Origin: a virus
Length of the DNA: 51,394 nt
IMG/VR virus record: IMGVR_UViG_3300025087_000094
Location: 1-51,394 of that record
Direction: 5' to 3' (one strand)
Shown: positions 1 through 7,929 of the stretch, piece by piece
How positions within the stretch are numbered: the first letter of the stretch is position 1
Layout of the letters: the number at the start of each line of letters is the position of its first letter
The notes under the pieces: model-generated
The model's database searches: none
Seen by the model: only the letters and a program-made list of their open reading frames with translations
Told to the model about the DNA's origin: nothing
Program-made: the position numbers and the translations under genes

Positions 1-21
1 ATGTTCATGACTACTCTCCAA

Positions 22-1632
22 TCAATCCCACCTGTCAATGATGTATCGAATCCGCACGCCGCCGGACGTAACTCGCACCGTCTCGGCTATGTTCACTCCC
101 CTAGACATCATCACACCGCATGCCGATTGCTCGCGTCCAGGCAGCGTGCTTTTCTTCACATGAGCCTCGATGACACTTCGCACCGGGTGAAGTTCGCTGC
201 GAAGGCATTCCACGAACAGTCCTCCTCCCGGGCCAACGTGCGTCTCGTGGCAGCCCAGCAGAATCAATGCCACGTGCTCGCCCTGGTTCGCGTGCGTTCG
301 TCCGTGCCACATGTGCGGAGCGAGTGACACGGCTTCCACGTCTACCCAAATTCCAGAACTAAGCCCGAACTCGGAAGGGAACGAGCCATTCGCATGCAGG
401 TACCAACTCACTTGATTCCTGTGCTCGGGAGAATCCCATTGCAGCACCGGAGGCGCGTCGGCATGCACGGCAGTAACATGCACGACGAATGGCGTTTTTG
501 CGTTACGTGTCTGGTACTCAATCCGTTCGGCGTTCGGTAGCACGTCTCGCGCGAACTTGTGCCATGTGATGGTGCGACTTGGGCCGTCCAACGTTGCGAC
601 CTGATTCGAACGCTTCAGGTGCGAGAACACTCCTACTCCAGTCGATTCACTCTTCGGCTTGTACTCCCACACCTTCTCTAGTTCGTCCACCAGAGCGAAC
701 CTGCGTTCAAGCGCGCTGGCAATCCCCATTCGTTCGACAAGTTTCTCTGCCTCCGCAATCTGTCCGTTCGTTGGCGCTGCGGTAGGGCGCTGGTATTGCA
801 GCGGGTGCATTTTTTCGCTGAACTTCCGAGACACAACATCGAACGGAAGACCCGCTACGATGTCCTCTAGCAAAGTGCCAATCATGCTAGAGCGAACATG
901 ACAGAACCCAGCGGGAGCTTCGGCTACAGCGCGCCACAGGATAGCCGCTCTCTTGCGACTATCCACCACACCTTCAAGTCGCCCCTGAAGGTCTAGCAGC
1001 CACGTAGCAACGCCCAAGACTTTCTCGCTTCGGTACAGTGCATCGGATTCAAGCAGCGTCTTTGCCTGTCGAACCACGTGCGCAGGGAACTCCGCGAGCG
1101 CGCGTTTGAGAGTCTTCATGTCTTGCAGTTTCGCCGCTTCTGCTTGGAACTCGGACTGCACTGGAGAACTGAACACCAACGAACTCGGAAGCGATGCGTG
1201 CATGTGCTTCCACTCGCCTGTTTCGGGAGTACCGAGAACGGACGCGCGGGAGTAGAACACGCCGCACACGGTGGCGTTGCGCACCAACGACTCCACTGCC
1301 TTGACGGACGCGCGGAAGAAATTGGGCGCAACCTCCGAGTCCCAGATTGCCGGCATCCTGCTGCCGTCATCATTCACAACCACAAGACTCCCGAATCTTT
1401 GCACGAACGAACTGCATGCGTGACAGGTGTAGTGCTGCCTACGCTCTTCGGGAAGCGCGGCAAGGAATGACTTGAACAGAGCGCCAGCGTTCGTGCGGAA
1501 CAGCGCCTTAGCTCCGCTTGTCCTGCGTTGAAACGTGGATACGAGAGACGCAAGGAACTCGTCGTATTGCTCATCGTCGCCCACGCTAAGCGTCGGCGCG
1601 TGACAGGTGCATTGTGAGCACGAGTGTCCCAT
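22..1632 (-). CDS. Large phage protein of unknown function
   Basis: A 536-residue protein, last gene of the leftward block, 8 bp after ssb. A GAGGT ribosome site precedes the ATG. Cysteines cluster at the N-terminus (C5, C8, C10), and a CHAC motif near residue 70 is followed by SFVQRFGSLVVV, which could be a small metal-binding knuckle. The C-terminus has a Gly-rich stretch (GPGGGLFVE) followed by ELHPVRSVIEAH. From memory, similar full-length proteins occur in unrelated tailed phages next to ssb or replication genes, without an assigned role. No enzyme motif is visible. Co-transcription with ssb suggests a DNA-metabolism or early role (inference). Confidence 0.85.
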   Translation of the reverse strand: MGHSCSQCTCHAPTLSVGDDEQYDEFLASLVSTFQRRTSGAKALFRTNAGALFKSFLAALPEERRQHYTCHACSSFVQRFGSLVVVNDDGSRMPAIWDSEVAPNFFRASVKAVESLVRNATVCGVFYSRASVLGTPETGEWKHMHASLPSSLVFSSPVQSEFQAEAAKLQDMKTLKRALAEFPAHVVRQAKTLLESDALYRSEKVLGVATWLLDLQGRLEGVVDSRKRAAILWRAVAEAPAGFCHVRSSMIGTLLEDIVAGLPFDVVSRKFSEKMHPLQYQRPTAAPTNGQIAEAEKLVERMGIASALERRFALVDELEKVWEYKPKSESTGVGVFSHLKRSNQVATLDGPSRTITWHKFARDVLPNAERIEYQTRNAKTPFVVHVTAVHADAPPVLQWDSPEHRNQVSWYLHANGSFPSEFGLSSGIWVDVEAVSLAPHMWHGRTHANQGEHVALILLGCHETHVGPGGGLFVECLRSELHPVRSVIEAHVKKSTLPGREQSACGVMMSRGVNIAETVRVTSGGVRIRYIIDRWD

Positions 1633-1640
1633 GGTGCACC

Positions 1641-2090
1641 TCAGAACGGTATATCTTCATCGTTCGGGAAATCGTTGTGCGGCTCTTCCTGCGCCGGCTG
1701 CCGTGCCGGTTGCTGCGTCCGCTCCCTCTTCGCTCCACCGTTTCCGCCACCATTCGTTCGCGCCTCCGAGTCCTCACGCGAGCTAAGCATCTGGACATCG
1801 TTCACACGAATCTCGAGCGCCACTCGGTTCTCGCCGCTGGTGGATTGGAAGATACGCGGGACCTGGAGTTCACCGTTCACGAGCACGGGCTTGCCTTTCG
1901 TGAGATGCTGACACACCTTCTCTGCGCGCGAACCGAACCACGCGCAACTCATCCACAGTGTCTCGCCGTCCTTCTTGAACGAGCTGACACCGATCCGGAA
2001 CTTGACCAGCGAGTCACCACTATCGAGCACTCTCTGTTCCGCGTCGCTTGCGAGATGTCCTGCGAACGTGCAGTTATTGTAACGAGCCAT
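1641..2090 (-). CDS. ssb: Single-stranded DNA-binding protein
   Basis: A 149-residue SSB. Residues 1-105 form the OB-fold typical of bacterial SSB (start MARYNNCTFAGHL, then WMSCAWFG, GKPVLVNGEL and ALEIRVNDVQML). A Gly/Arg/Gln-rich linker follows, and the protein ends in an acidic tail NDEDIPF. That tip matches the conserved C-terminal motif by which SSB recruits partner proteins, so it is probably functional. It coats ssDNA at replication forks. The start follows a GAGGAA ribosome site. It belongs to the leftward operon, away from the other replication genes on the plus strand. Confidence 0.97.
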   Translation of the reverse strand: MARYNNCTFAGHLASDAEQRVLDSGDSLVKFRIGVSSFKKDGETLWMSCAWFGSRAEKVCQHLTKGKPVLVNGELQVPRIFQSTSGENRVALEIRVNDVQMLSSREDSEARTNGGGNGGAKRERTQQPARQPAQEEPHNDFPNDEDIPF

Positions 2091-2142
2091 TGTATTCCTC
2101 TTTCCTCTTTCTATTCCTTGGTGCTAACTTCCGTGCTGGATG

Positions 2143-2841
2143 TTACCGCCTTACTGCCTTCCCCCTACCATCGACACCATACTTCACGTTAGGCTCTATT
2201 CCTCCCTCTCCCACGTAGAACGTGGCGATTCGGTATCGGTCACCATCCCACCATCGTAGGTTCAAAATTCCGCCGTCCCCCGCCGTAGCCGTGCCGCACT
2301 CCCCCGCCGTAGCCGTGCCGCGATTTCCCGCCGTAGCCGTGCCGGAGTACCCCGCCGTAGCCGTGCCGCGATTCCCCGCCGTAGCCGTGCCGCAGTCCCC
2401 CGCCGTAGCCGTGCCGGAGTACCCCGCCGTAGCCGTGCCGCAGTCCCCCGCCGTAGCCGTGCCGTACTCCCCCGCCGTAGCCGTGCCGCGATTCCCCGCC
2501 GTAGCCGTGCCGGAGTATCCGACAACTGCTTGTGAGGATATCACCTCCGCGAACCAGTGTTCCTCAGCGGCGCGACGCTCCAATGCCTCGCGTGCCCTGC
2601 GCTCCAACTCGGGATCTCCAGCGAACGTCCACTTCGGCAACCTGTCTTGGTCCACAGAGTAATGCCACGTAGACAGATTGTTGCGCGCATCTGGATTGGG
2701 CACAATCTCGATGCGCACCAAGTCACACCGTAGACCGTCCAGTGCCTCAAGCTTGTGTGCGGAGATGATGTCCTCATGCGAATTGGATGCGCACCAGAAC
2801 ACGTTATCCTTGGTCACAACGAACGATGCGAATTGACACAT
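2143..2841 (-). CDS. Octapeptide-repeat (xxGTATAG) protein, unknown function
   Basis: I chose the start at 2841 (MCQFASFVVTKD) because AAGGA lies just upstream. A longer version from 2898 is open but has no good ribosome site. This gives 232 residues. Residues 1-105 form a conserved-looking domain (FASFVVTKDNVFW, VRIEIVPNP, WHYSVDQDRLPKW). Ten tandem octapeptides xxGTATAG follow, then a short C-terminal domain (LNLRWWDGDRYRIATFY). The repeats should build a regular beta-solenoid-like stack with two variable residues per turn. From memory, such phage proteins are known but uncharacterised. It lies between the XRE regulator and ssb. Confidence 0.8.
   Translation of the reverse strand: MCQFASFVVTKDNVFWCASNSHEDIISAHKLEALDGLRCDLVRIEIVPNPDARNNLSTWHYSVDQDRLPKWTFAGDPELERRAREALERRAAEEHWFAEVISSQAVVGYSGTATAGNRGTATAGEYGTATAGDCGTATAGYSGTATAGDCGTATAGNRGTATAGYSGTATAGNRGTATAGECGTATAGDGGILNLRWWDGDRYRIATFYVGEGGIEPNVKYGVDGRGKAVRR
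2277..2516 (-). repeat. Ten-copy 24-bp tandem coding repeat
   Basis: Ten in-frame 24-bp units each encode GTATAG plus two variable residues. The variable pairs come from a small set (YS, NR, EY, DC, EC) reused in different order. The six-codon core is nearly invariant in DNA, so variation is confined to two codons. This pattern fits expansion and shuffling by recombination or slippage. Boundaries are approximate by a few bases. Confidence 0.9.
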
Positions 2842-2910
2842 GCTCACGTTCCTTTCCTTCAGACCGAACAACCTAACCACCTCGCTTTCGCGTGTCAACT
2901 ATTTTTTTCG

Positions 2911-3456
2911 TTATCCTGTTTTCCCCAGCGTTTTCGCGCGCATAGATGGCACGACATCGGACGCGCGCCGTGCTCGGTCGGGCGCGGAACTCCGCATCCG
3001 GTCCCTGTAATACGTCACGCGCGACCACCAATAATCGTCGCCTGGGTCGGTCGCGTGCCCGGTCTCGGATGCCAGCACGGTTGTAAGCTCGTGTTCGCCC
3101 CATCCTTCTAGTGCGGCGAGTACCGGGACGCGCGAGTGGTACGGGTCCGCTGTTGGCCCCGGTGACGTCGTGGAGCGGTCCGGTGCTGTCCCATGTCCTG
3201 ACAGCAGGTAGTCCACGGTCGTGCCCAGGACGGCGGCAATACGCGCGAGCATGCTCGGGCTCGGTCTCGCTTCCGGGTTCGCCAGCGCGCGCTTTCGCAG
3301 GACAGCTATCGCCGCACCGCTCGCACCAATCGCGCGACCAAGCGCACGCTGCGATAGCCCCGCGCGGATTCGCTCCGTTTCGATGCGGTCCCAGACGATA
3401 TTACCGCTCCCCGTCATTTCTGGCTTGCGTCCCGGTCGGTTAGTGGTTACGTTCAT
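2911..3456 (-). CDS. XRE-family helix-turn-helix regulator
   Basis: A 181-residue protein with a helix-turn-helix at about residues 22-90 (ERIRAGLSQRALGRAIGASG, then ARIAAVLGTTVDYLLSG), the Cro/CI-type XRE fold. The rest is a proline/arginine-rich extension with no recognised oligomerisation or cleavage domain. It is the first gene of the leftward block and diverges from the rightward early operon. The rightward promoter at 3425-3453 lies over its first codons, so autoregulation or a repressor role at this junction is likely (inference). A GGGA sequence precedes the ATG. No lysogeny integrase is visible in the window. Confidence 0.85.
   Translation of the reverse strand: MNVTTNRPGRKPEMTGSGNIVWDRIETERIRAGLSQRALGRAIGASGAAIAVLRKRALANPEARPSPSMLARIAAVLGTTVDYLLSGHGTAPDRSTTSPGPTADPYHSRVPVLAALEGWGEHELTTVLASETGHATDPGDDYWWSRVTYYRDRMRSSAPDRARRASDVVPSMRAKTLGKTG
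3425..3453 (+). promoter_or_regulatory. Rightward early promoter, extended -10
   Basis: TTGCGT (3425-3430), 17-bp spacer, TACGTT (3448-3453), with GTGG just before the -10 as in other promoters of this genome. It overlaps the 5' end of the divergent XRE gene. Predicted transcription starts near 3460, a few bases before an ATG at 3466. Confidence 0.6.
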
Positions 3457-3465
3457 GTCCCTACT

Positions 3466-3605
3466 ATGAATACGACGAGTGCAATCGGTTCCTGCTCAAG
3501 TGCGGGCTTCCACGGACCCTGAAGGGAACGGGCGGCAACTACGCTATTCGGTGCAAGCAGTGTCGAGACGCGGAGGCCCTTTACAGACTGGAGAACGAGT
3601 CATGA
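3466..3605 (+). pseudogene. Small Cys-rich (zinc-knuckle-like) ORF broken by a one-base frame shift at its start
   Basis: From 3471 to 3605 one frame reads a plausible 45-residue protein (YDECNRFLLKCG, then YAIRCKQCRDAEALYRLE) ending in TGA that overlaps the next ATG as ATGA, the coupling typical here. The frame has no ATG, GTG or TTG start and meets a TAG at 3441. An ATG at 3466, about 5 nt after the predicted transcription start, is out of frame by one base. One extra A (ATGAAATAC) would give MKYDECNRF. So this is either a one-base deletion (decay or assembly error) or a non-canonical start. Confidence 0.55.
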
Positions 3606-3859
3606 ACGAACACGACAATCAAGCAAGCAAGGAAGCAGCTTCGGAAGCGACCAAGGCAAGGCAAGCACTGGTCAACTGGTGGAATTCGCAGCCCTCCGTT
3701 GGAGCGAACAAGCCTTTCATCGTCACGCTCGACGGCAAGCCGTTCGCTGGATTCGATACCCAGGAACAGGCCAAGGCAGCATCCGCCATGTACGCAACGC
3801 ACAACGGAGCCAAGGCCAGCGACGCATTCAAATCGCGCAAGTGGGAGATTCGCTCGTGA
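3602..3859 (+). CDS. Small protein, unknown function
   Basis: An 85-residue protein. The ATG overlaps the stop of the preceding broken ORF (ATGA), with GGAGAACG upstream. The N-terminus is hydrophilic and Lys/Ala-rich; the rest (NKPFIVTLDGKPFAGFDTQE) looks like a small alpha/beta fold. I do not recognise a family. It is the first intact gene of the rightward early operon. Confidence 0.75.
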   Translation: MNEHDNQASKEAASEATKARQALVNWWNSQPSVGANKPFIVTLDGKPFAGFDTQEQAKAASAMYATHNGAKASDAFKSRKWEIRS

Positions 3860-3972
3860 CTCCCACCCAGCGCGCATTCTGGTTCACATTCGCGCTCATC
3901 GCGTACCACACCGGACTTCGCGAGTGGGCTAGCTCGTGGTCCGTCAACACTACAGGGGGGCTACTGTCGTGA
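3856..3972 (+). CDS. Small hydrophobic protein, possible membrane peptide
   Basis: A 38-residue GTG-start frame overlapping the previous stop (GTGA). The segment RAFWFTFALIAYHTG is hydrophobic and could be a short membrane helix. It is coupled at both ends (its own TGA overlaps the next GTG), which argues that it is translated. No family recognised. Confidence 0.5.
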   Translation: MTPTQRAFWFTFALIAYHTGLREWASSWSVNTTGGLLS

Positions 3973-4088
3973 GCAATGTTGCCTCCCCCGTACTGGGAGC
4001 AACAACCTACGGAGTGCAGTCTGATATCTGCAACCCCGAACTATATCTTACCCCGCGCGCGATGTCCGTGCGCGAGGATAGCAACTAG
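3969..4088 (+). CDS. 39-residue peptide containing the GVQSDICN motif
   Basis: GTG start overlapping the previous TGA; ends in TAG at 4086. Residues 15-22 read GVQSDICN, encoded by copy 1 of the repeated pseudoknot element. Related strings (GVQADICN, GVQSDTCN, GVQSYTCN) arise wherever that element occurs. The overlap supports translation, but the conservation may belong to the RNA rather than to the peptide. No function assigned. Confidence 0.4.
   Translation: MSNVASPVLGATTYGVQSDICNPELYLTPRAMSVREDSN
4010..4034 (+). promoter_or_regulatory. Putative pseudoknot element, copy 1 of 5
   Basis: Stem 1 pairs CGGA (4010-4013) with TCTG (4020-4023), using one G-U pair. The hairpin loop TGCAG (4015-4019) pairs with CTGCA (4028-4032), and ATAT links the two. 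This copy lies about 130 nt upstream of a tRNA and inside a possible 39-codon frame. Details of the family are in the findings. Confidence 0.6.
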
Positions 4089-4164
4089 CAACGAAAGGAA
4101 CCTGCGCGACGACGACTCCAAATAACTAAGACAAACCACGCCCGGAGTTCAGGCCGGGCACTAA

Positions 4165-4236
4165 GCCGCGCTCGTCTAGTGGTTAGGACACAGGACCCTC
4201 AATCCTGGTACACGAGTTCAATTCTCGTGCGCGGTG
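4165..4236 (+). tRNA. tRNA-Glu (anticodon CUC), unusual C33
   Basis: It folds as a cloverleaf: 7-bp acceptor (GCCGCGC with GCGCGGT, first pair G-U), D arm GTCT/GGAC with loop AGTGGTTA, anticodon stem CAGGA/TCCTG, and T arm ACGAG/CTCGT with loop TTCAATT. The loop CCCTCAA puts CUC at 34-36, reading GAG codons. Position 33 is C instead of the near-universal U. No CCA is encoded. A GCCCGG/CCGGGC hairpin lies at 4140-4159, and the next gene starts 14 nt after. Leu(CAA) was considered, but there is no long variable arm. Confidence 0.75.
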
Positions 4237-4249
4237 CTAAGGAGGACAT

Positions 4250-4462
4250 ATGCAAGACACCAATCCGCATGACTGGGTTAGCAGTAGTGGTCATTACCGC
4301 AGATACGTGTGCGGCAAGTGCGGCATGATTCGACACGATGACAGCACTCCAGGCTGGCCCTCATGGTCAACATACTACGACTCAAACGGGAACGGGCTAC
4401 CTCATACCGAGGAACCACCATGCGAGCGCTGGCAGCAACTCTCACTCCCCAACGTCAACTAA
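4250..4462 (+). CDS. Small zinc-ribbon-like protein
   Basis: A 70-residue protein behind a strong AAGGAGG ribosome site. YVCGKCGMIRHDD gives a CxxC pair and a later Cys (PPCERW), consistent with a small metal-binding protein. Aromatic-rich (YYDSNG, WPSWSTYY). Family not recognised. It sits between the tRNA and the clamp gene. Confidence 0.75.
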   Translation: MQDTNPHDWVSSSGHYRRYVCGKCGMIRHDDSTPGWPSWSTYYDSNGNGLPHTEEPPCERWQQLSLPNVN

Positions 4463-4488
4463 CCGACATCTAGGAGCCAATACACCCC

Positions 4489-5568
4489 ATGAAATTCACC
4501 ATCTCTCAGTCCGCGTTCTCCACCGCAATCAACCGCGTCGCGCGCATCGCGAATCGCAAGTCGACCATGCCAGTGCTCGCGAACGTCCTGCTCGTGGCAT
4601 CCGCGGACGGCGTATCGTTCACCACGAGCGACCTTCGCATGTACGCGCGCGCAACCGCTCCCGCGACCGTCGCCGCACCCGGAACCATCGCCGTCTCAGC
4701 CGCGGACCTTGCCGCGCGCGTGGCTCAACTCACGGGCGACGTCTCGGTCGTGCTGGACAAATCTCACCTCACACTCAAGGCCGGAACTCGTAAGTTCAAG
4801 CTCCAGACCATCGACGCGGAACACTTCCCGCCCTTCGCTACCATCGACGCAGCGGAGTCTTTCACGGTCGAATCCAAGCGCCTTGTCGGGCTCATCCGCG
4901 GCGCAATTTATGCGTCTTCTCTGGACGAAGCGCGCGCCTATCTCTCGCTTGTGCAGATTGAGAGCAAGGGCACGGGCGAACTCCTGGCGATGGCAACGGA
5001 CGGACACCGAATCGCCATGCGCTCGCTGCCTGTCACCACACCCGCCGTGAGCATCCCTATCCCGCGCAATGCCGCGCTTGAAGTCGTGCGTGTGCTGGAT
5101 TCTCTCGCGGGCTCAGTATCAGTCATGAGCGACGGCAAGCGCCTGCAACTCGACGGCGAAAACATCACATTCACCATGCAGCTTTCGGACGCGGTTCTGC
5201 CCGACGTTGCGGCAGTGCTATCCCAAGCCAAGGAAGGCGCGGCCGAAGTTCGAATCCCACGCGCGTCGCTGCTTTCGGCAATCAAGGCCGTGTCCGTGGC
5301 GAGCGATATCAAGAGCCCGGCCGTGTCACTCTCGTTCTCGGCGGGCACACTCCTCGTTAGCACCAAAGATGACGCTGGCAAGGACGAAGTCCCGTGCGAG
5401 TACGTTGGCGACGAGTTCAAGTTCTCGGTCAACCCACAATACTTCATCGAAACACTCAGCGCGTGCGAGGACGAAGAGGTGAGCATGCGAACGAACGCGC
5501 AAGGGTTGATGCCGGTATGGATGTCCGGCGATGGGTGGGAAGCGGTTGTGATGCCGCTTAGAAGCTAG
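4489..5568 (+). CDS. dnaN: DNA polymerase III beta subunit (sliding clamp)
   Basis: A 359-residue full-length beta clamp (bacterial clamps are about 365-380). It starts MKFTISQSAF and has the three-domain pattern: PVLANVLLVA in domain 1, the ATDGHRIA signature near residue 167, and a C-terminal VVMPLRS matching the usual PMRL-like end. It encircles DNA and tethers the replicative polymerase. No polymerase gene is visible in the window, so it may load a host or off-window polymerase (inference). GGAG precedes the ATG. Confidence 0.96.
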   Translation: MKFTISQSAFSTAINRVARIANRKSTMPVLANVLLVASADGVSFTTSDLRMYARATAPATVAAPGTIAVSAADLAARVAQLTGDVSVVLDKSHLTLKAGTRKFKLQTIDAEHFPPFATIDAAESFTVESKRLVGLIRGAIYASSLDEARAYLSLVQIESKGTGELLAMATDGHRIAMRSLPVTTPAVSIPIPRNAALEVVRVLDSLAGSVSVMSDGKRLQLDGENITFTMQLSDAVLPDVAAVLSQAKEGAAEVRIPRASLLSAIKAVSVASDIKSPAVSLSFSAGTLLVSTKDDAGKDEVPCEYVGDEFKFSVNPQYFIETLSACEDEEVSMRTNAQGLMPVWMSGDGWEAVVMPLRS

Positions 5569-5608
5569 TAGTAATAGGAGCAGGGATAGGACTAATAGGA
5601 GTAGGAAC

Positions 5609-5815
5609 ATGAACGTCGTAAAGATGCCCGTTTCGAATCACTCGTGGAGATGCATCGACACCGACGGCAAGCGATGCCCGCAACTTCGCACGTCTCACTT
5701 TGGAACTAGGTATATGTGTCACCCGTTCCACCCGGCAGCGTTGTTGCACGAACGCGATGGGTGCCTAGAGCGATGGCCTGAACGTGTATCGGGAGCTACG
5801 GAGGAGACCGAGTAG
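5609..5815 (+). CDS. Small Cys/His-containing protein, unknown
   Basis: A 68-residue protein with GGAGTAGGA upstream of the ATG. Cys and His residues are spaced through it (WRCIDTDGKRCPQL, YMCHPFHP, GCLERW), so metal binding is possible. Its TAG overlaps the GTG of the helicase by one base. Function unknown; it may be a helicase partner by position only. Confidence 0.65.
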   Translation: MNVVKMPVSNHSWRCIDTDGKRCPQLRTSHFGTRYMCHPFHPAALLHERDGCLERWPERVSGATEETE

Positions 5816-7215
5816 TGACCCAACCCCTCTACCCCATGCAGCAAGCCTGCGTTGACGCCGTTATCCGAGCGGCCAACGCGGGCAAGCGTGCGCCTCTCAT
5901 CGTAGCCCCGCCAGCGTTTGGGAAGACCAGAGTGGGGGTAGAGTTCCTTCACCGCACGGAAGCCAAAGGCAACCGCGGACTATGGGTCTGTCCCAGGCGC
6001 GAGCTAGCAGACCAGACGGTCGAATCGCTGTATCGCAACGGAGCCGAGCGAGTGTCCGTGCTACGCGGTAACGACTCTCGAGTTGACCCCGATGCGAGAA
6101 TCATCGTCGCGTCAATCCAAACTCTGCGCTCGCGCAAGATTCACCCAGACGCCAACGTAGTGGTATTCGACGAGGCTAGGCACTACGTAGCAAACGACTG
6201 GTTCACCATCGCGGACCACTACCGCAACGCCTACCGAATCGGGCTCGACGCTACCCCGCAGTCAACTACGGGCGCGGCAATGGGCAACCTATTCGATACC
6301 ATCATCGTTGGCGCGCTACCACAGCAACTCATCGCAGAAGGAAAGCTCGTTCCGTGTCGAGTCTTCGCGCCGCCAACTGCACAGAAACAACTCGCTAGTG
6401 ACCCAGCCGAAGCGTACTTGAGACTCGCACCGAATAGGCACGCTGTCATCTTCGCTGCGAGTGTGCAACACGCTGAGAACATCGCTGAGACTCTTCGTGT
6501 GCTAGGAGTGTCCGCGCGATGCATCACGGCTAAGACCAAGGAAGATGACCGTCGAGTCTGGACTGAAGAATTCAGGTCGGGTGCGGTCCGTGTCTTGGTT
6601 GGAATGGGCGTATTCGTTGAAGGGTTCGATGCGCCAATTGCTGACTGTGTGATTCTAGCTCGCCGCGTGTCCGCGCCCGGAACGCTTATCCAGATGTGCG
6701 GACGCGGCATGCGCCTGTATCCGGGCAAGGTCGACTGCCTAGTTCTGGACCTGTGCGGAGTCACCACCGTGGACGGGCTAGACATGCACCCCGACGACGA
6801 CGTAATCTACTCCCTAGAAGGCAAGCCAATCCGTAGCGCGCGCGAGAACCAGGAAGACGAATTTCACGTCCGGCAGTGCCCTGAGTGTGGTGCGTGCGTG
6901 CCATTCGCAGAGTTCCGACTAAGCGTGTGTCCCGAGTGCGGGTATCGTCGACCGGGTAGACCGGACCCGCGCATTCGTAAAGCCGCGCTTGAGGAACGTG
7001 ACAGGAAGTTGCGCGAGTCTCGTTCGGCTAAACTCGAGAACGGTTCGGCGTGTGTCGATTACCTAGTCGGACTCTGTAGCAAGCGCGGAAGCGTTCCGGT
7101 GCGAGGTTGGGAGTTCCAAGCGTTCTCAAAGAAGTACCACCGATTCCCGTACAAGGAAGAGCGGGAAGCGGCGCAACGATTACTAGCAGTTAGGGAGGCG
7201 CCAGCATATGCCTAA
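5815..7215 (+). CDS. SF2 DNA/RNA helicase with C-terminal zinc ribbon
   Basis: A 466-residue superfamily 2 helicase with a GTG start overlapping the previous stop. Visible motifs: Walker A PPAFGKTR (32-39), motif Ia-like WVCPRRELA, Walker B VVFDEARH, motif III-like LDATPQ, motif V EGFDAPIADC and motif VI-like QMCGRGMRLY. A four-Cys zinc ribbon (CPECGACV, then CPECGYRR) follows near residues 355-375. This resembles the ResIII/DEAD helicases common in phage replication clusters, with a probable role in DNA unwinding or remodelling using ATP. Confidence 0.92.
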   Translation: MTQPLYPMQQACVDAVIRAANAGKRAPLIVAPPAFGKTRVGVEFLHRTEAKGNRGLWVCPRRELADQTVESLYRNGAERVSVLRGNDSRVDPDARIIVASIQTLRSRKIHPDANVVVFDEARHYVANDWFTIADHYRNAYRIGLDATPQSTTGAAMGNLFDTIIVGALPQQLIAEGKLVPCRVFAPPTAQKQLASDPAEAYLRLAPNRHAVIFAASVQHAENIAETLRVLGVSARCITAKTKEDDRRVWTEEFRSGAVRVLVGMGVFVEGFDAPIADCVILARRVSAPGTLIQMCGRGMRLYPGKVDCLVLDLCGVTTVDGLDMHPDDDVIYSLEGKPIRSARENQEDEFHVRQCPECGACVPFAEFRLSVCPECGYRRPGRPDPRIRKAALEERDRKLRESRSAKLENGSACVDYLVGLCSKRGSVPVRGWEFQAFSKKYHRFPYKEEREAAQRLLAVREAPAYA

Positions 7216-7468
7216 TCAGCAGTCCGAGTCCACGTCACAGTCAGAATACACGTCCGAATCCACGTCCGGATTCGCGGAGTTCGTGGTCTACTGCCGACAC
7301 TCGCCCGAATTCATGCGCGAGTATGACCGGCTACGCGGTAGTTCGTTCACAAGCCGCGGCATGCGCGCACTAGCCGACTTGACGAGCTGCAAGCGCGAAC
7401 GTGACGAGGCCGAGCTTATGGCGTTCCTTGTGCAGTTGTGGGAGAGGGTGGGGAGGGGGAAACAATGA
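7208..7468 (+). CDS. Small hypothetical protein with Ser/Thr-rich N-terminus
   Basis: An 86-residue protein overlapping the helicase end by 8 bp, with GGGAGG upstream. The first 20 residues are Ser/Glu/Thr-rich and probably disordered. The rest is helical and charged (EYDRLRGSSF, KRERDEAELM). No family recognised. Its TGA overlaps the nuclease start as ATGA. Confidence 0.75.
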   Translation: MPNQQSESTSQSEYTSESTSGFAEFVVYCRHSPEFMREYDRLRGSSFTSRGMRALADLTSCKRERDEAELMAFLVQLWERVGRGKQ

Positions 7469-7929
7469 CTCACAATGAACTCTGCGAACGCGCTGCTAGA
7501 TGGTTGCAAAACACGCAGAAGTGCAGGCTCGTACTGCGCGAGGTAGTGTACTACGTAGTTGAGATTCCCGACGCGATTGGCTGGCGTTGGGGTTCGTCGA
7601 TTCTCGTGGAGTGCAAGACGTCTCGCACCGACTTCGCGGTAGACGCGAGGAAGCCGTTCCGTCACGCCAATGCCGGCATGGGGGAGAAGCGATACTTCAT
7701 GACCGAGCCTGGACTCGTGCGACCCGAGGAGTTGCCGATTGGATGGGGGTTGCTTGAGGTACATGAGAAGGCAGTACGAGTCGTGCGTGAAGCGGAATCA
7801 CGCACGCTGGAACCAACGTACTACCGAAACGAGTTGATGCTCATGACCCGCGGGCTCCGCATGGCGAACGGGCAGGATGAGCAGCCGGTCAAGAGGAGTG
7901 CGGCGTACGTGGGAGAGGCGGAACAATGA
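7465..7929 (+). CDS. MmcB-like PD-(D/E)XK nuclease-fold protein
   Basis: A 154-residue protein. ATG start overlapping the previous stop (ATGA), preceded by GGGGGA. The core reads IPDAIGWRW, then SILVECKTSRTDF, the PD...ECK layout of the PD-(D/E)XK fold, followed by GEKRYFMTEPGLV. This matches phage proteins usually annotated MmcB-like DNA repair nucleases. It probably cleaves or binds branched or damaged DNA. It is coupled to a second nuclease-fold gene downstream. Confidence 0.8.
   Translation: MTHNELCERAARWLQNTQKCRLVLREVVYYVVEIPDAIGWRWGSSILVECKTSRTDFAVDARKPFRHANAGMGEKRYFMTEPGLVRPEELPIGWGLLEVHEKAVRVVREAESRTLEPTYYRNELMLMTRGLRMANGQDEQPVKRSAAYVGEAEQ

Noticed and set aside
2222-2662. Plus-strand frame of VAVP repeats
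   Set aside because: Antisense reading of the octapeptide-repeat gene; no ribosome site.
4165-4236. Reading the tRNA as Leu with CAA anticodon
   Set aside because: Shifting the arm so that U precedes CAA breaks the anticodon stem, and the gene has no long variable arm.
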